A stretch of DNA of 64,000 nucleotides, taken from assembly GCA_036504155.1 (NCBI GenBank), contig DASXVQ010000005.1:6164-70163 (forward strand). The letters run 5' to 3'. The DNA is from JACRCT01 sp036504155 (lineage in GTDB: Bacteria > Myxococcota > Myxococcia > Myxococcales > UBA5297). Below the pieces are notes generated by a model. The model saw nothing but the letters and a program-made list of their open reading frames with translations, did not search any database and had not been told where the DNA came from. Positions 8,794 to 17,957 of this stretch are shown here, piece by piece. Numbering within the stretch: the first letter of the stretch is position 1; the number at the start of each line of letters is the position of its first letter. The position numbers were made by a program, and so were the translations under genes.

Positions 8794-11427
8794 CTACTGG
8801 AGGAAGCCGAACGTCGCGGTCCGGCCCTGCCGCACGTAGCCCAGCCGCAGCCCGTCCAGGGACGGCACGAGCGCGCTGACCTTGGTGTAGTAGTCGCCCA
8901 CCAGGGCGTAGGGCACCGGGTCGGCAGTGAGGATGCGGTCCGAGGTCGGGCAGTCGAACGAGGTGACCTCGTGGACCTGTCCGCCGATGGTGCCGACGTA
9001 CAGCCGCGTCCCGTCGGGCGCCAGCGCCACCGCGGTGACCGAGTCCCGGCCCAGGCGGCACCAGGAGCCCCAGGCGCCGGCGCCGTCGCGGCGGACCACG
9101 AAGGCGTCGGCCGCTCCCCCGGGCCGGCCGAAGTCGAGCGCCACCGGCCGGGCCGCCACCGCCAGCGTGTCGCCGCGGCGCGAGAGGGACAGGTCGAAGA
9201 CGATGCGGTCCTCGGGGAGCGTCATCGTCCAGCGCACCGCGCCGGCGTCGCCGCCGGCCAGGGAGATCTCCGCGAGCGCGGGCGCCGCGGCGGGGTGGTC
9301 GAGGTCCGGGGTCTCCGAGGCCTGGGGCAGGAAGAGCGAGCCCCGGACGCGGTCGGCGACCAGCGGGGTGAGGGCGCCGAAGCCCTCCATGGCCGGGCAG
9401 AGCTTGTCGCCGCACTGGGGCTTGAACTGGCCGGGCACCGACACGGTGCCCTGGTAGGCGACCGTGGTCGCGGCGGCCGAGCCGTCGCTGAGGACGATCT
9501 GCGCGTCGGTCCGGCGGGCGACCACCCAGTCGGCGCCCCAGGTCGCGATGCCGAGGATGGCGTCGCCGGGGCCGGCGGGCAGCGGCAGGTCCTTGACCTG
9601 CACGTCGCCGCCGCCGGCGCCGGCGTCCGCACCCTTGGGCGCGAAGGTGATCAGCCCCACCTTGGGACCCGACGGGTTGGGCCCCTCCACGGCTCCCCCG
9701 CTGGCGACGGCGATGCGGCTGCCGTCGCAGGCCCAGCCGCGGAAGCCGTAGAGCCAATCGCCCATCTCCGGCACCGGGGTGGCCAGGCCCGAGGCGAGGT
9801 CCCCGGCCACCGCCTGCATCATGTCCGGCGACAGGCTCACCAGCTGGCCGCGCTGCTCGAGGTAGGCGAGCCGGAAGAAGACGTACGACGGGGCGGCCTC
9901 GGACAAAAGCGTCGGGCCCCGCGCGTCCAGGAAGGCCAGCGGCGCGGTGGCCACCAGCAGGTCCCGGCGCTGCATGACCGCCACGAACTCCGTGCCCTGC
10001 AGCGGGTTGCGCGACAGGCGCACCGGCGCCCCGGAGGTGGCGAGGAACCCGTCGATCGGCGCGAGCCCGCCCGCGTCCGCGCCCGCCCCCGCGCCGGGCG
10101 GCGACCCGGGCCCGACGCGCAGGATGCCGCTGCCGACCGCCACCAGGAGCGCGCTGTCCGACGAGGCCCCCAGCGCGCGCGCCGGCTCGCCCTCCTCGAC
10201 CGGCGTGACTGGCAGCTCCAGGGTCTCGAAGCCGTCGCCGTGCTCGCGCAGGATGGCCCCTCGCCCGTCGAGCACCGCCAGCCGGCCCGAGGCGTCGAAC
10301 TCGGCGTCGCCGGCCCCGCACTCGCCCGCGCCCGGCAGCGCCCGCACCTTGCGCGCCGAGAGCTGGGGCTGCCCGCCGCCCAGCGTCCAGGTCCAGTCGT
10401 GGACGGCGCACCTCTTCTGGTCGTCCAAGGTGACGATGGAAAGCCGCCCCGGCCGGGCCGCGCCGGGGTCCGGGTCGGCGAGCGCGAAGGCCACCGGGTA
10501 GCCCAGCTGGAAGATCTCGAAGCCCAGGTCGTAGCGGCGGGTGGGCACCCCCGCCCCGGTGACGTCGAGGTTCACGGTGATGCGGGTGGCGTCGTGCACG
10601 GACAGGTCGAGCCAGGCCACCCCCGAGAGCGAGTGCGAGTAGGCCAGCTTCGCGGCGCCGCGGCCCGCGAGCATGCCGCCCCACTCGGGACAGCTGGCGA
10701 CCGGCAGCTTGTCGCAGCCGGCGGCGACCACGGGGACGGCCTGCTGGTCGGAGAGCCAGACGACCGCGGAGGCCACCTGGTCGGGGACCGCGGTGAGCGA
10801 CGCCAGCCGCACGAAGAACCCGCCGGGCGCTGCCGCCAGGTCGACGGGCGTGACCAGGTCGACCCAGTCCCGCGCGAAGCCCATGGTGAGGAAGTAGCGC
10901 GAGCCCTCGGTCGGCTTGCGCGGCGTGACGACCAGGCGGCCGAGCGCCGCGTCGACGTAGGCCGCGGAGTCCTTCCCCAGCGCCCCCGAGTACGGCATCG
11001 AGACGAGCGCGGCGCGCCCGGTGTCTCCGCGCCCCTGCAGGTGGCCGTCCCCGAGGACCGCGAGCTTCGCCGGGGCGTCGGCTTCGCCCACCGAGGTGCT
11101 CAGCCGCACCGGCTGCGCTCCCTTGGCCAGCCCGGCGGGCACCTGCGCCTCCACCCCCTCGTCGCTGGAGGCCACGATCCGGGCCTGGGCCCCGCCGACC
11201 GTGACCTGCGGCGTCTCCCCGCCGCCCGCCGCCAGGTTCTTGCCCTCGAGCCAGAAGCTCTGGCCGGTGAAGGCCTCCACCGCCACGCCCTCGCCGGCGA
11301 CGGCCGCCGGATAGGTGCGGATCGTCTGGATCGCGGGGGGCTGGTCCTCGTTCGAGGGCAGGGCGAAGTCCCGGCAACCGGCCAGGAGGGCGAGCACGCA
11401 GAGGGCGGCACCGGGGAGCGAGCGCAT
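8794..11427 (-). CDS. Lipoprotein with IPT/TIG-like domain
   Basis: An 877-residue lipoprotein with a signal peptide and lipobox (ALLAGC, Cys18). Residues of about 35-130 look like an IPT/TIG immunoglobulin-like fold (FWLEGKNLAAGG, VTVGG, VPAGLA). The remaining part is a long, repeated beta-rich region with blade-like motifs such as LAPDGTRLYVGTIGG and LSPDM near the C-terminus, suggesting a propeller-like fold. No catalytic motif is visible. The protein is probably anchored in the outer membrane. It stands alone, between apt and a divergent metallophosphoesterase gene. Function unknown. Confidence 0.75.
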   Translation of the reverse strand: MRSLPGAALCVLALLAGCRDFALPSNEDQPPAIQTIRTYPAAVAGEGVAVEAFTGQSFWLEGKNLAAGGGETPQVTVGGAQARIVASSDEGVEAQVPAGLAKGAQPVRLSTSVGEADAPAKLAVLGDGHLQGRGDTGRAALVSMPYSGALGKDSAAYVDAALGRLVVTPRKPTEGSRYFLTMGFARDWVDLVTPVDLAAAPGGFFVRLASLTAVPDQVASAVVWLSDQQAVPVVAAGCDKLPVASCPEWGGMLAGRGAAKLAYSHSLSGVAWLDLSVHDATRITVNLDVTGAGVPTRRYDLGFEIFQLGYPVAFALADPDPGAARPGRLSIVTLDDQKRCAVHDWTWTLGGGQPQLSARKVRALPGAGECGAGDAEFDASGRLAVLDGRGAILREHGDGFETLELPVTPVEEGEPARALGASSDSALLVAVGSGILRVGPGSPPGAGAGADAGGLAPIDGFLATSGAPVRLSRNPLQGTEFVAVMQRRDLLVATAPLAFLDARGPTLLSEAAPSYVFFRLAYLEQRGQLVSLSPDMMQAVAGDLASGLATPVPEMGDWLYGFRGWACDGSRIAVASGGAVEGPNPSGPKVGLITFAPKGADAGAGGGDVQVKDLPLPAGPGDAILGIATWGADWVVARRTDAQIVLSDGSAAATTVAYQGTVSVPGQFKPQCGDKLCPAMEGFGALTPLVADRVRGSLFLPQASETPDLDHPAAAPALAEISLAGGDAGAVRWTMTLPEDRIVFDLSLSRRGDTLAVAARPVALDFGRPGGAADAFVVRRDGAGAWGSWCRLGRDSVTAVALAPDGTRLYVGTIGGQVHEVTSFDCPTSDRILTADPVPYALVGDYYTKVSALVPSLDGLRLGYVRQGRTATFGFLQ

Positions 11428-11481
11428 TCGCCCACTTCAGCGCGGCACGGGAGCGGGCGTCAACCGGGCGGCCCGGAAACG

Positions 11482-11521
11482 AAAAAAGCCGCCCGGCTCC
11501 TGGGGGGGATGGAGCCGGGCG
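11482..11521 (-). terminator. Rho-independent terminator on the minus strand
   Basis: An 11-bp perfect GC stem (CGCCCGGCTCC with GGAGCCGGGCG, 11490-11500 and 11511-11521) with a 10-base loop is followed, reading leftwards, by GGC and six T residues at 11482-11487. It lies upstream of the lipoprotein gene that starts at 11427, and no annotated minus-strand gene ends just before it, so it terminates either a small RNA or an attenuated leader. Confidence 0.7.
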
Positions 11522-11548
11522 ACCTGGACCCCGGCGAACCAGGATCCG
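11482..11548 (-). ncRNA. Candidate small RNA or attenuated leader
   Basis: A TATCAT box on the minus strand (11555-11560) would start a transcript near 11548. It contains a first hairpin (CCTGG pairing with CCAGG, about 11523-11543) and ends in the strong terminator at 11482-11521, giving an RNA of about 67 nt. No matching -35 box stands out and no known RNA family was recognised. It may equally be the leader of the lipoprotein gene ending at the terminator. Confidence 0.3.
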
Positions 11549-11663
11549 CGCGGAATGATAGACGGTGCGGCTTGTCGGACCAGCGCCCAAGAGTGAACCC
11601 GGCGACACAGCCTCCCGGGGCCCCCCGGCGCGGGCCGCGGGTGCCTGATAGAGTCCCCACGCC

Positions 11664-12767
11664 ATGCAGAAGCGCACCAAGATCGTCCTGAGCGACCTCC
11701 ACATCGGCACCGGCCACGCCAAGGGCCGGCCCAACTTCTTCGAGGACTTCGTCGACGACGACCGCCTGGTGCAGCTGCTCTCGCGGCTGAGCCAGCAGCT
11801 CTCCGACGAGGACGTCGAGCTGGTCATCAACGGCGACTTCTTCGACTTCCTCAAGGTGGCCATCAACGGCCTGTTCCCGGAGGCCATCACCGAGAGCATC
11901 GGCGCGCTGAAGATGGAGCTGTGCCTGCGCGGCCACCCCAAGGTGGTGGAGGCGCTGCGCGGCTTCCTCAAGGGCGGCCGGGCCCGGCAGATCACCTACC
12001 TGGTGGGCAACCACGACATGGAGCTGGTCTTCCCCGCGGTGCGCCGCCTGTTCAGCCGCGCCGTCGCCGGCGCCGAGCAGGACGAGCGGGTGCGCTTCAT
12101 CGTCGACAAGGACCACCTCCGCCTCGAGGGCGGCGTGGAGATCCACCACGGGCACCAGTTCGAGGCGCTCAACGCCTTCGACTTCAAGCAGCTCACCCTG
12201 GAGAAGGGCCAGGCCGAGCCCATCCTCAACCTGCCCTGGGGCAGCCTCTTCGTCCTGCAGGTGCTCAACAAGTACAAGGAGGCGCGGCCCTACCTCGACC
12301 GCGTCAAGCCGTTCTGGCCGGTCATCGTCGCCGGCCTGGTCCTGGACACCCGCTTCACCGCGCAGCTGGTCCTCAACAGCGGCTACTACTTCACCCGCGC
12401 CCGCATCAGCCCGCTGTGGCGGCGCCGCCGGCCCTTCACCAAGCTGTCGAAGTTCCTCCTCGACGACATGAGCTTCTTCGCCAAGCACGAGGACACCGCG
12501 CAGCGGCTCTTCCGCAACGACCCCAGCCTGCGCGCGCTGATCATGGGCCACACCCACACCGAGATGGTGCGCACCTACGGCCGCGGCGAGCGCATCTACG
12601 TCAACACCGGCACCTGGATGCCCATGGTCAACCTGTCGCTGGAGAACCTGGGCCAGAGCGCCAACAACCACTACGCCCTGGTGCGCTACACCGACAAGGG
12701 CGAGGTGCGCGTCTCGCTCATGCGCTGGCTGGGGAAGCGGGCGCTGCGCGAGGAAGTCACGTTCTAG
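11664..12767 (+). CDS. Calcineurin-like metallophosphoesterase
   Basis: A 367-residue phosphoesterase of the calcineurin-like superfamily. The metal-site motifs occur in order: SDLHIG (about 11-16), NGDFFDF, GNHD, a HHGH segment and GHTHTE near residue 294, followed by VNTGTW. This set resembles UDP-2,3-diacylglucosamine hydrolase (LpxH) relatives, but the protein is longer than LpxH (about 240 residues) and has a helical insertion of about 100 residues between the HGH and GHTH motifs that could touch the membrane. The substrate is therefore open. It is transcribed alone, divergent from the lipoprotein gene. Confidence 0.85.
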   Translation: MQKRTKIVLSDLHIGTGHAKGRPNFFEDFVDDDRLVQLLSRLSQQLSDEDVELVINGDFFDFLKVAINGLFPEAITESIGALKMELCLRGHPKVVEALRGFLKGGRARQITYLVGNHDMELVFPAVRRLFSRAVAGAEQDERVRFIVDKDHLRLEGGVEIHHGHQFEALNAFDFKQLTLEKGQAEPILNLPWGSLFVLQVLNKYKEARPYLDRVKPFWPVIVAGLVLDTRFTAQLVLNSGYYFTRARISPLWRRRRPFTKLSKFLLDDMSFFAKHEDTAQRLFRNDPSLRALIMGHTHTEMVRTYGRGERIYVNTGTWMPMVNLSLENLGQSANNHYALVRYTDKGEVRVSLMRWLGKRALREEVTF

Positions 12768-12855
12768 TCGTAGGTCCCGAGTCCCAACCCCAAGCCGCCC
12801 CCTGCCCTGCCCTGCCCTTCTCCGGGGCGGGTACAGGCCTCGTCCGCGCGGGGAT

Positions 12856-12898
12856 GGAAAAGGGAAGGCCCCGCCACTCTCGGAGGAGTGGCGGGGCC
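12856..12898 (-). terminator. Hairpin terminator after the amidohydrolase gene
   Basis: A 13-bp perfect stem (12867-12879 with 12886-12898, six-base loop) lies 25 bp past the stop of the minus-strand gene. Reading leftwards it is followed by a T-rich stretch, TTCCCTTTTCC. It sits between convergent genes and may serve both. Confidence 0.6.
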
Positions 12899-12923
12899 GG
12901 TCGATGCGGGTGTTGGTCCGGAG

Positions 12924-15900
12924 CTACTTCGGGCAGTACAGCTCGACGAATTCGTACACGTAGTTGCCCGTGCCGGTGGCGTCCGAGAACTCGGAGACGA
13001 CCACGTTCTTGGTGGGATCGCGGGTCAGGGCGGAAGTGCCGGGCGTGGACGAGGAGGCGCCAGTCCAGGCCACCACCGACCAACTCCCGGCCTGATCGGC
13101 TGCGCCGAAGCTGGTGCGCTGGATGGACTGGCTAGCGGTGCCCGCCTGCGCGATCGTCGGGCCGTCGATGGTGGTCCCCGCCGCGTCCTTCAGGGTGTAG
13201 GTCTCGCCACCGTTGATCACCGGGAAGACGTTCGCGCCGCGCAGGTAGACGACGCCCGCCCCCAGGGTGACGCCCCAGTAGGTCTGGAAGGCCGCCTGGT
13301 CGACGTCGCGGCCGACGATGAGGTAGCTGCCACCGGGGATGGCCGCGGTGCCGGCGGGGATGGTGAAGTCGTAGGTGCTGGTCGCCTGCACGATGTGCCA
13401 GCCCTCGACGGCGCAGCTGCCGACGGCGGGCGTCTTCACCTCCACCTTCGCGGTGTTGGAGGTGATCGGCCCGGCGGGCACGGTCGCGCTGGCCACCACT
13501 GTCACCTCCGGCACCTCGCTGGCGCCGGCGGTGAAGTCGAAGCCGACGCTCTTGGAGCCGGCCGGGATGGTGACGGTCGCCGGGGCGCTGCCGCCCGCGC
13601 CCACCGTCAGCGTCACGTCGAGGGCGGCGAAGACGTTCACGTCGGCGGTCACCGTCATCGCCAGCGTGCCGTTGGGCGCCACGCTGCCGGTCGCCGGCGA
13701 AAGGGTCAGGGTCGCGGCGTAGACGACCTCCACGTTCACGGTCGCGTCGTTGGAAACCACCGTGCCGGCGGTCGCCTTCACCACCACGCCCGCGGCCTCG
13801 ACGGTGCCGGCCTGGAAGGTGAAGTGGACGTTGTCCATGTTGGCGGGGATGGTCACCTGCGTCGCCGACAGCGTGCATCCGCCGTTGACGGGCTGGGTGA
13901 GCGTCAGGTCGACGAGCAGGCCGCCCGGAGGCGCCGCGACGTCCGAGGTGAGCGTCATGTCCACCGTGCCGGTCGGCGAGACCTTGGTCGTGGCCGGGGC
14001 CAGGGTCAGGCCCGCCACCGCGGTGACCGCGACGACCTCCACGCTGGCGGTCTTGGTGTCGGAGCCCAGCGTGGCCGTCAGCGTCGCGGCCGCGGCCACG
14101 TTGAGCGCGTCGAGGAGGACGACCGCGGTGGTCTCGCCGTCGAGGACGGTGACCTTGTTGCCCACCACCGCCAGGTCCGCCGTGCCGGTCATGGCGACGT
14201 CGGTGTTCCCGACCGCGGGCTTGTCCAGGCTCACCTGGACCGGGATCGGGAAGGTCACCGAGCCGGTCGAGCCGAGGTAGATCTTCGCGCCCGCCGCCGG
14301 GCTGATGCCGGCCAGCCGGGGCGCGGCTTCCTGGATGTCGTTCGCGCCGCGCGGCTCGAGCTTGTAGTTGTTGCGGTCGAAGTGCGGCACGCCGGTGATG
14401 CTAGCCAGCGTGACGCCCACCGCCGGGCGGGTCGGCATGTGGAACAGGAAGTCGTGGACGAGGAGCTCCGCGGTGCCGCCCGCGCCCGTCACCGAGAAGT
14501 CCCAGGGGCTGCTGATGTCCCCGGGGTCGAGGGTGGGGGTGAGGCTGGCCACCGTGACGTTGGTGACCTTGACCAGCACCGCGTCGAGGGCCTTGGCGCG
14601 AGCGCCGGCGGTGTTGATCTCGGCCGGGGTCACCAGGATCGGGTCAGGCAGCTGCTCGCCCAGGGAGGCCGCCACCGTCACCGTCGGCTTCTCCATCTCG
14701 AGCTCGCCGTAGTAGTCGGTGATCGGGCCCGCCACGTTGACGCGGTCGCCGAGCAGCAAGGTGGGCAGGACGCCGAGGTAGACGTAGATGCCGGAGTTGT
14801 CCTCGCTGACGTAGCCGGTGTCGCCCGGCTTGACCTGCATGTAGAAGCCCTTCGGCCCCACCGCGGTGACGATGGCGTTGGAGATCGCCACCGACTCGCC
14901 CGGCTTCAGGGTGCCGTCCTTGACCTGGTAGATGGTGCCCGGGCAGGGCTGCGCGCCGGGGTTCGGGGCGTTCGGGCAGCTGTCGCAGGCATCGCCCTTG
15001 CCGTCGTTGTCCGCGTCGGCCTGGCCGGGGTTGGCGATGGTGGGGCAGTTGTCGCTGACGTTGGGCACGCCGTCGCCGTCCAGGTCGTTCGGGTCGATGT
15101 GCACGCAGGTGGTGGTGTTGGCGTTGAGCGGGCAGGGATCGCACACGTCGCCCACGCCGTCGCCGTCGGCGTCCGCCTGCTTGCCGTCGGCGTCCATCGG
15201 CCGCACCGGGTTGAAGACGGTGGGGCAGTTGTCGGTGGCGTTGGGCACGCCGTCGCCGTCGAGGTCGTCGGCGGTGATCTGCCCGGTGTAGGTGGCGCCG
15301 TGGCTGGGGTCATTGCGCATCGGGACGCAGCTGGGCTCGTTGGTGGGCTGGCCGCAGAAGAAGAGCGGGTAGTAGTTGGAGTTGGCGGTCGTCAGGGTGG
15401 CCAGGGTGGTGCCCGTGCCAGCGGCGCAGACCTTCTTGGCCACCGTGCAGACCGCGAGGTCCTCGCAGCCGGTGGCGAGGACGCCGACCACCGCCGAGTC
15501 GCCGTAGAGCGCCTTGCCGCCCTGCAGGACGAGCAGCACGTCCTTGGGCTGGGCGTCGATGACCGCGCGGTAGTCGACGTGGCCGTTCTTGGCGAAGATG
15601 GACACGTCGGCGAAGAGGCCGGGCTTGAGGGTGCCGATGGCGTCGTCCATGGCGCAGGTGAGCGCCGCGTTCGCCGTGACCATCGCCCACAGCTCCTCGT
15701 CGGAGAAGAAGTGGCCGTAGTAGCTGTCGTTGAGCAGCGCCGCGCACTGCAGCTCGCGCAGCATGTTCATCGAGCCCGAGGGCAGCCAGTCAGTGCCCAG
15801 GGCGATGGTGGCGCCCAGGCGCGCGTAGAGGGTCACCGGGGCGGTCGCACCGTAGAGGCTGACGTTGGAGCGCGGCGACCAGATGAGCTTGGCGCGGTCC

Positions 15901-17054
15901 TGCGCGAAGAGGTCGACGTCGCCGGAGAGCACCGCCACGCCGTGGATGACGCCGGTCTTGTCGTTGATGACGTCCTTGCCGCCGTTGGCGGTGGACTCGG
16001 TGCAGAGCATCTCGTTGTGGGCGACGGCGTCGATTCCCTCGCCGATGTGCGGCAGCCAGGCGTCCACGCTGCCGGCCTTGATGGACGGGTAGGCGCTGCA
16101 GCCGCTGGTGGGCTGCCCGTCGAAGCTGCCGTCGCTCAGCGGGAAGGTCTCGAAGTCGGCCGCCGGCTGGCCCAGCCCCTCCTCGTTGGCGGCGTCATCG
16201 AGGTTGCGCAGGAAGCCCTTGGCAGACCCGGAGCTGACCGAAGAGGTCGCGCCGCCGACGAGGAAGCGCAGCTCGCTCCAGGCGATAGCCTGGGCGGAGG
16301 TGGTGGGGGGAGTCGCCGTGCTGGTCGTCGAGATCTTGGTGTGGCCGCGCAGGCCGTGGCGCCAGTCGTGGCGCTGCTCGTAGCGCTCGGTGGTGGGCTT
16401 GGGGCCGGTGACCGCGTAGGGGATGTGGTCGTGGGTGTTGATGAGGCCGGGGGAGACGACGGCGTCCGGGCAGGTCACGGTGGCGGCGTTGGCCGCGGTG
16501 GCGCTGCAGTCGCAGTCGACGCACTCGATCTTGCCGGCGGCGTCGATGAGGACCTGGCCGCCGCGGAAGACCTTGCCGGGGGTCAGGATGGTGCCGACGA
16601 GCAGCGTCTTGCCGCTGGTGCCGGCGACGACCGTGCAGGACTGGCCCGCGGGCGGCGCCGGCAGGTTGTCGTTGCAGTGCTCGATGGTCACCGGCGGGGT
16701 GCCGCCGTCGGGCTGGGTCGTCGTGCCGGTGTCGGCCGCCTGGGTCGAGCCGGTGTCGGCGGTCTGGGTCGTGCCGGTGTCGGCCGTCTGGGCGGTGCCC
16801 GTGTCTTCGGTCTGGGTCGTGCCGGTGTCGCCCGGATCGACCGTGCCGGTGTCGCCCTGGGGAAGGCCGGTGTCGCCCTGGACGACCGAGCCGTCCGTCG
16901 GCGCGGTCACGTCGGCGTCGGGGTTGACCACCGCGGGGCGGTCCAGGCCGATCACCGGGCCGGCATCGACGCCGGTGAGGTTCCCCTCGGGGCAGCCGGT
17001 CGCCGCGAGGGCGAAGACGGCCAAGAGTGAAGCGAAGCGAATACGAGACATCAT
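12924..17054 (-). CDS. Large lipoprotein: amidohydrolase + thrombospondin type-3 repeats + Ig-like repeats + lamin-tail-like end
   Basis: A 1376-residue modular lipoprotein. The signal peptide ends in the lipobox LAATGC (Cys21). A low-complexity Asp-Thr-Gly linker (about 60-120) leads to an amidohydrolase domain (about 145-560) with the metal motif HDH (208-210), a later His in GVIHGVAVLSGD, SPRSNVSLYG, and the metal-ligand Asp in ALGTDWLPSGS, as in the guanine deaminase/ATZ-TRZ group. Then come calcium-binding thrombospondin type-3 repeats (DLDGDGVPN...DNCP), a beta-barrel-like domain and several Ig/CalX-like repeats. The last about 150 residues resemble a lamin-tail domain. The ATG at 17054 follows AAGGAG by six bases. 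An anchored extracytoplasmic deaminase or hydrolase is likely; the substrate is unknown. Confidence 0.8.
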   Translation of the reverse strand: MMSRIRFASLLAVFALAATGCPEGNLTGVDAGPVIGLDRPAVVNPDADVTAPTDGSVVQGDTGLPQGDTGTVDPGDTGTTQTEDTGTAQTADTGTTQTADTGSTQAADTGTTTQPDGGTPPVTIEHCNDNLPAPPAGQSCTVVAGTSGKTLLVGTILTPGKVFRGGQVLIDAAGKIECVDCDCSATAANAATVTCPDAVVSPGLINTHDHIPYAVTGPKPTTERYEQRHDWRHGLRGHTKISTTSTATPPTTSAQAIAWSELRFLVGGATSSVSSGSAKGFLRNLDDAANEEGLGQPAADFETFPLSDGSFDGQPTSGCSAYPSIKAGSVDAWLPHIGEGIDAVAHNEMLCTESTANGGKDVINDKTGVIHGVAVLSGDVDLFAQDRAKLIWSPRSNVSLYGATAPVTLYARLGATIALGTDWLPSGSMNMLRELQCAALLNDSYYGHFFSDEELWAMVTANAALTCAMDDAIGTLKPGLFADVSIFAKNGHVDYRAVIDAQPKDVLLVLQGGKALYGDSAVVGVLATGCEDLAVCTVAKKVCAAGTGTTLATLTTANSNYYPLFFCGQPTNEPSCVPMRNDPSHGATYTGQITADDLDGDGVPNATDNCPTVFNPVRPMDADGKQADADGDGVGDVCDPCPLNANTTTCVHIDPNDLDGDGVPNVSDNCPTIANPGQADADNDGKGDACDSCPNAPNPGAQPCPGTIYQVKDGTLKPGESVAISNAIVTAVGPKGFYMQVKPGDTGYVSEDNSGIYVYLGVLPTLLLGDRVNVAGPITDYYGELEMEKPTVTVAASLGEQLPDPILVTPAEINTAGARAKALDAVLVKVTNVTVASLTPTLDPGDISSPWDFSVTGAGGTAELLVHDFLFHMPTRPAVGVTLASITGVPHFDRNNYKLEPRGANDIQEAAPRLAGISPAAGAKIYLGSTGSVTFPIPVQVSLDKPAVGNTDVAMTGTADLAVVGNKVTVLDGETTAVVLLDALNVAAAATLTATLGSDTKTASVEVVAVTAVAGLTLAPATTKVSPTGTVDMTLTSDVAAPPGGLLVDLTLTQPVNGGCTLSATQVTIPANMDNVHFTFQAGTVEAAGVVVKATAGTVVSNDATVNVEVVYAATLTLSPATGSVAPNGTLAMTVTADVNVFAALDVTLTVGAGGSAPATVTIPAGSKSVGFDFTAGASEVPEVTVVASATVPAGPITSNTAKVEVKTPAVGSCAVEGWHIVQATSTYDFTIPAGTAAIPGGSYLIVGRDVDQAAFQTYWGVTLGAGVVYLRGANVFPVINGGETYTLKDAAGTTIDGPTIAQAGTASQSIQRTSFGAADQAGSWSVVAWTGASSSTPGTSALTRDPTKNVVVSEFSDATGTGNYVYEFVELYCPK

Positions 17055-17220
17055 CGAAGGCTCCTTTGGCGTTGCTCCCCACCCCTGGAGGCCAGTGCTC
17101 ATCGCGCTGGAATTGGTCTTTGGCTGTGCTTCCCGACGATGCGCCCCGCTCGGCCGGGGGCGCGTGCGCCGACAGTGTCGCAAATTGCGCGGCCGCCGGC
17201 TAGCCGCGAGGAGAGGGGGC

Positions 17221-17796
17221 CTACTGGGTCTCGTCCCGCTCGCGGGCTTCCTTCAGCTCGCGGTAGCGCTGGAACTCCTGGCGGGCCTTCTCGAGGATCT
17301 GGTCGATCTCGTCCTCGATGCGCTCCTGGCCGGAGGTGAGCCCCGCCCGCTGGTCGCAGGACTCGAACAGCGCCAGCACCTCGTTCTCGGAGAGGGCGAG
17401 CTGCTCGGCGTACCAGGCGAGGACGTCCCCCGCCCCGCCGGCCGACTCCTCGCCGCCCACCCGTTCGCCGCGGTCGAACACGGCGCCCTCCGCCCAGCCC
17501 TCCTCGCCGCGGCCCTTCTGCTGCGCCAGCGCCCAGCAGCGCCCCGGGCCCAGCTGGCTGACGAGCTTGGCCAGGTCGGCGAAGCCCTCCTTCCAGGGGA
17601 AGTCCTCGGCGCCGGAGGTCGGCCGGAAGACCACCGCCCCGGCGGGGGTGCGCAGGGCGCCGAACTCGATGTTCCAGCTGCGCGCGTCGCGGTTGCCCAG
17701 GAACTGGCGCAGCGCCTCGCGCAACAGGTCCACCAGCTCGGAGCCGCGCTGCGGCAGGAGCGCCACGAAAACACCTTCGTACGTCGGGGTCGTCAT
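17221..17796 (-). CDS. Hypothetical soluble protein
   Basis: A 191-residue protein without a signal peptide or membrane segment. The N-terminal half is a mixed alpha/beta sequence (GVFVALLPQRGSELVDLL, WNIEFGALRTPAGAVVF), and the C-terminal 35 residues are a charged helix (ERIEDEIDQILEKARQEF) likely to form a coiled coil. No family was recognised. It is transcribed alone, towards the amidohydrolase gene, 166 bp before that gene's start. Another reading frame over the same stretch is open but much more Arg/Pro-rich and was not chosen. Confidence 0.6.
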   Translation of the reverse strand: MTTPTYEGVFVALLPQRGSELVDLLREALRQFLGNRDARSWNIEFGALRTPAGAVVFRPTSGAEDFPWKEGFADLAKLVSQLGPGRCWALAQQKGRGEEGWAEGAVFDRGERVGGEESAGGAGDVLAWYAEQLALSENEVLALFESCDQRAGLTSGQERIEDEIDQILEKARQEFQRYRELKEARERDETQ

Positions 17797-17957
17797 CGCG
17801 CGTATTCAAGCCGACGCACGCCGGCCCTGGCAAGTCGGGCCCGGATCGGGCGGCCTTTCGGCCGCGGGCGGCGCGGGAAGCGCTGCAGCCACGCGGCCTT
17901 GGGGATAGGCTGTGGCCTGCGACGCGCGAACCCCTGCCTCAAGCCTCCAGCCCGACG

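Noticed and set aside
11482..11663. Signal recognition particle RNA (ffs) or tRNA in this gap
   Set aside because: The typical SRP apical loop and the tRNA acceptor/T-loop arrangement are not present, though a GGTTC segment looked similar.
12888..17030. A 1380-codon open frame on the plus strand opposite the amidohydrolase lipoprotein
   Set aside because: It is a GC-rich antisense shadow, with Val/Gly/Arg/His-biased composition and no domain, whereas the minus frame has clear motifs and a signal peptide.
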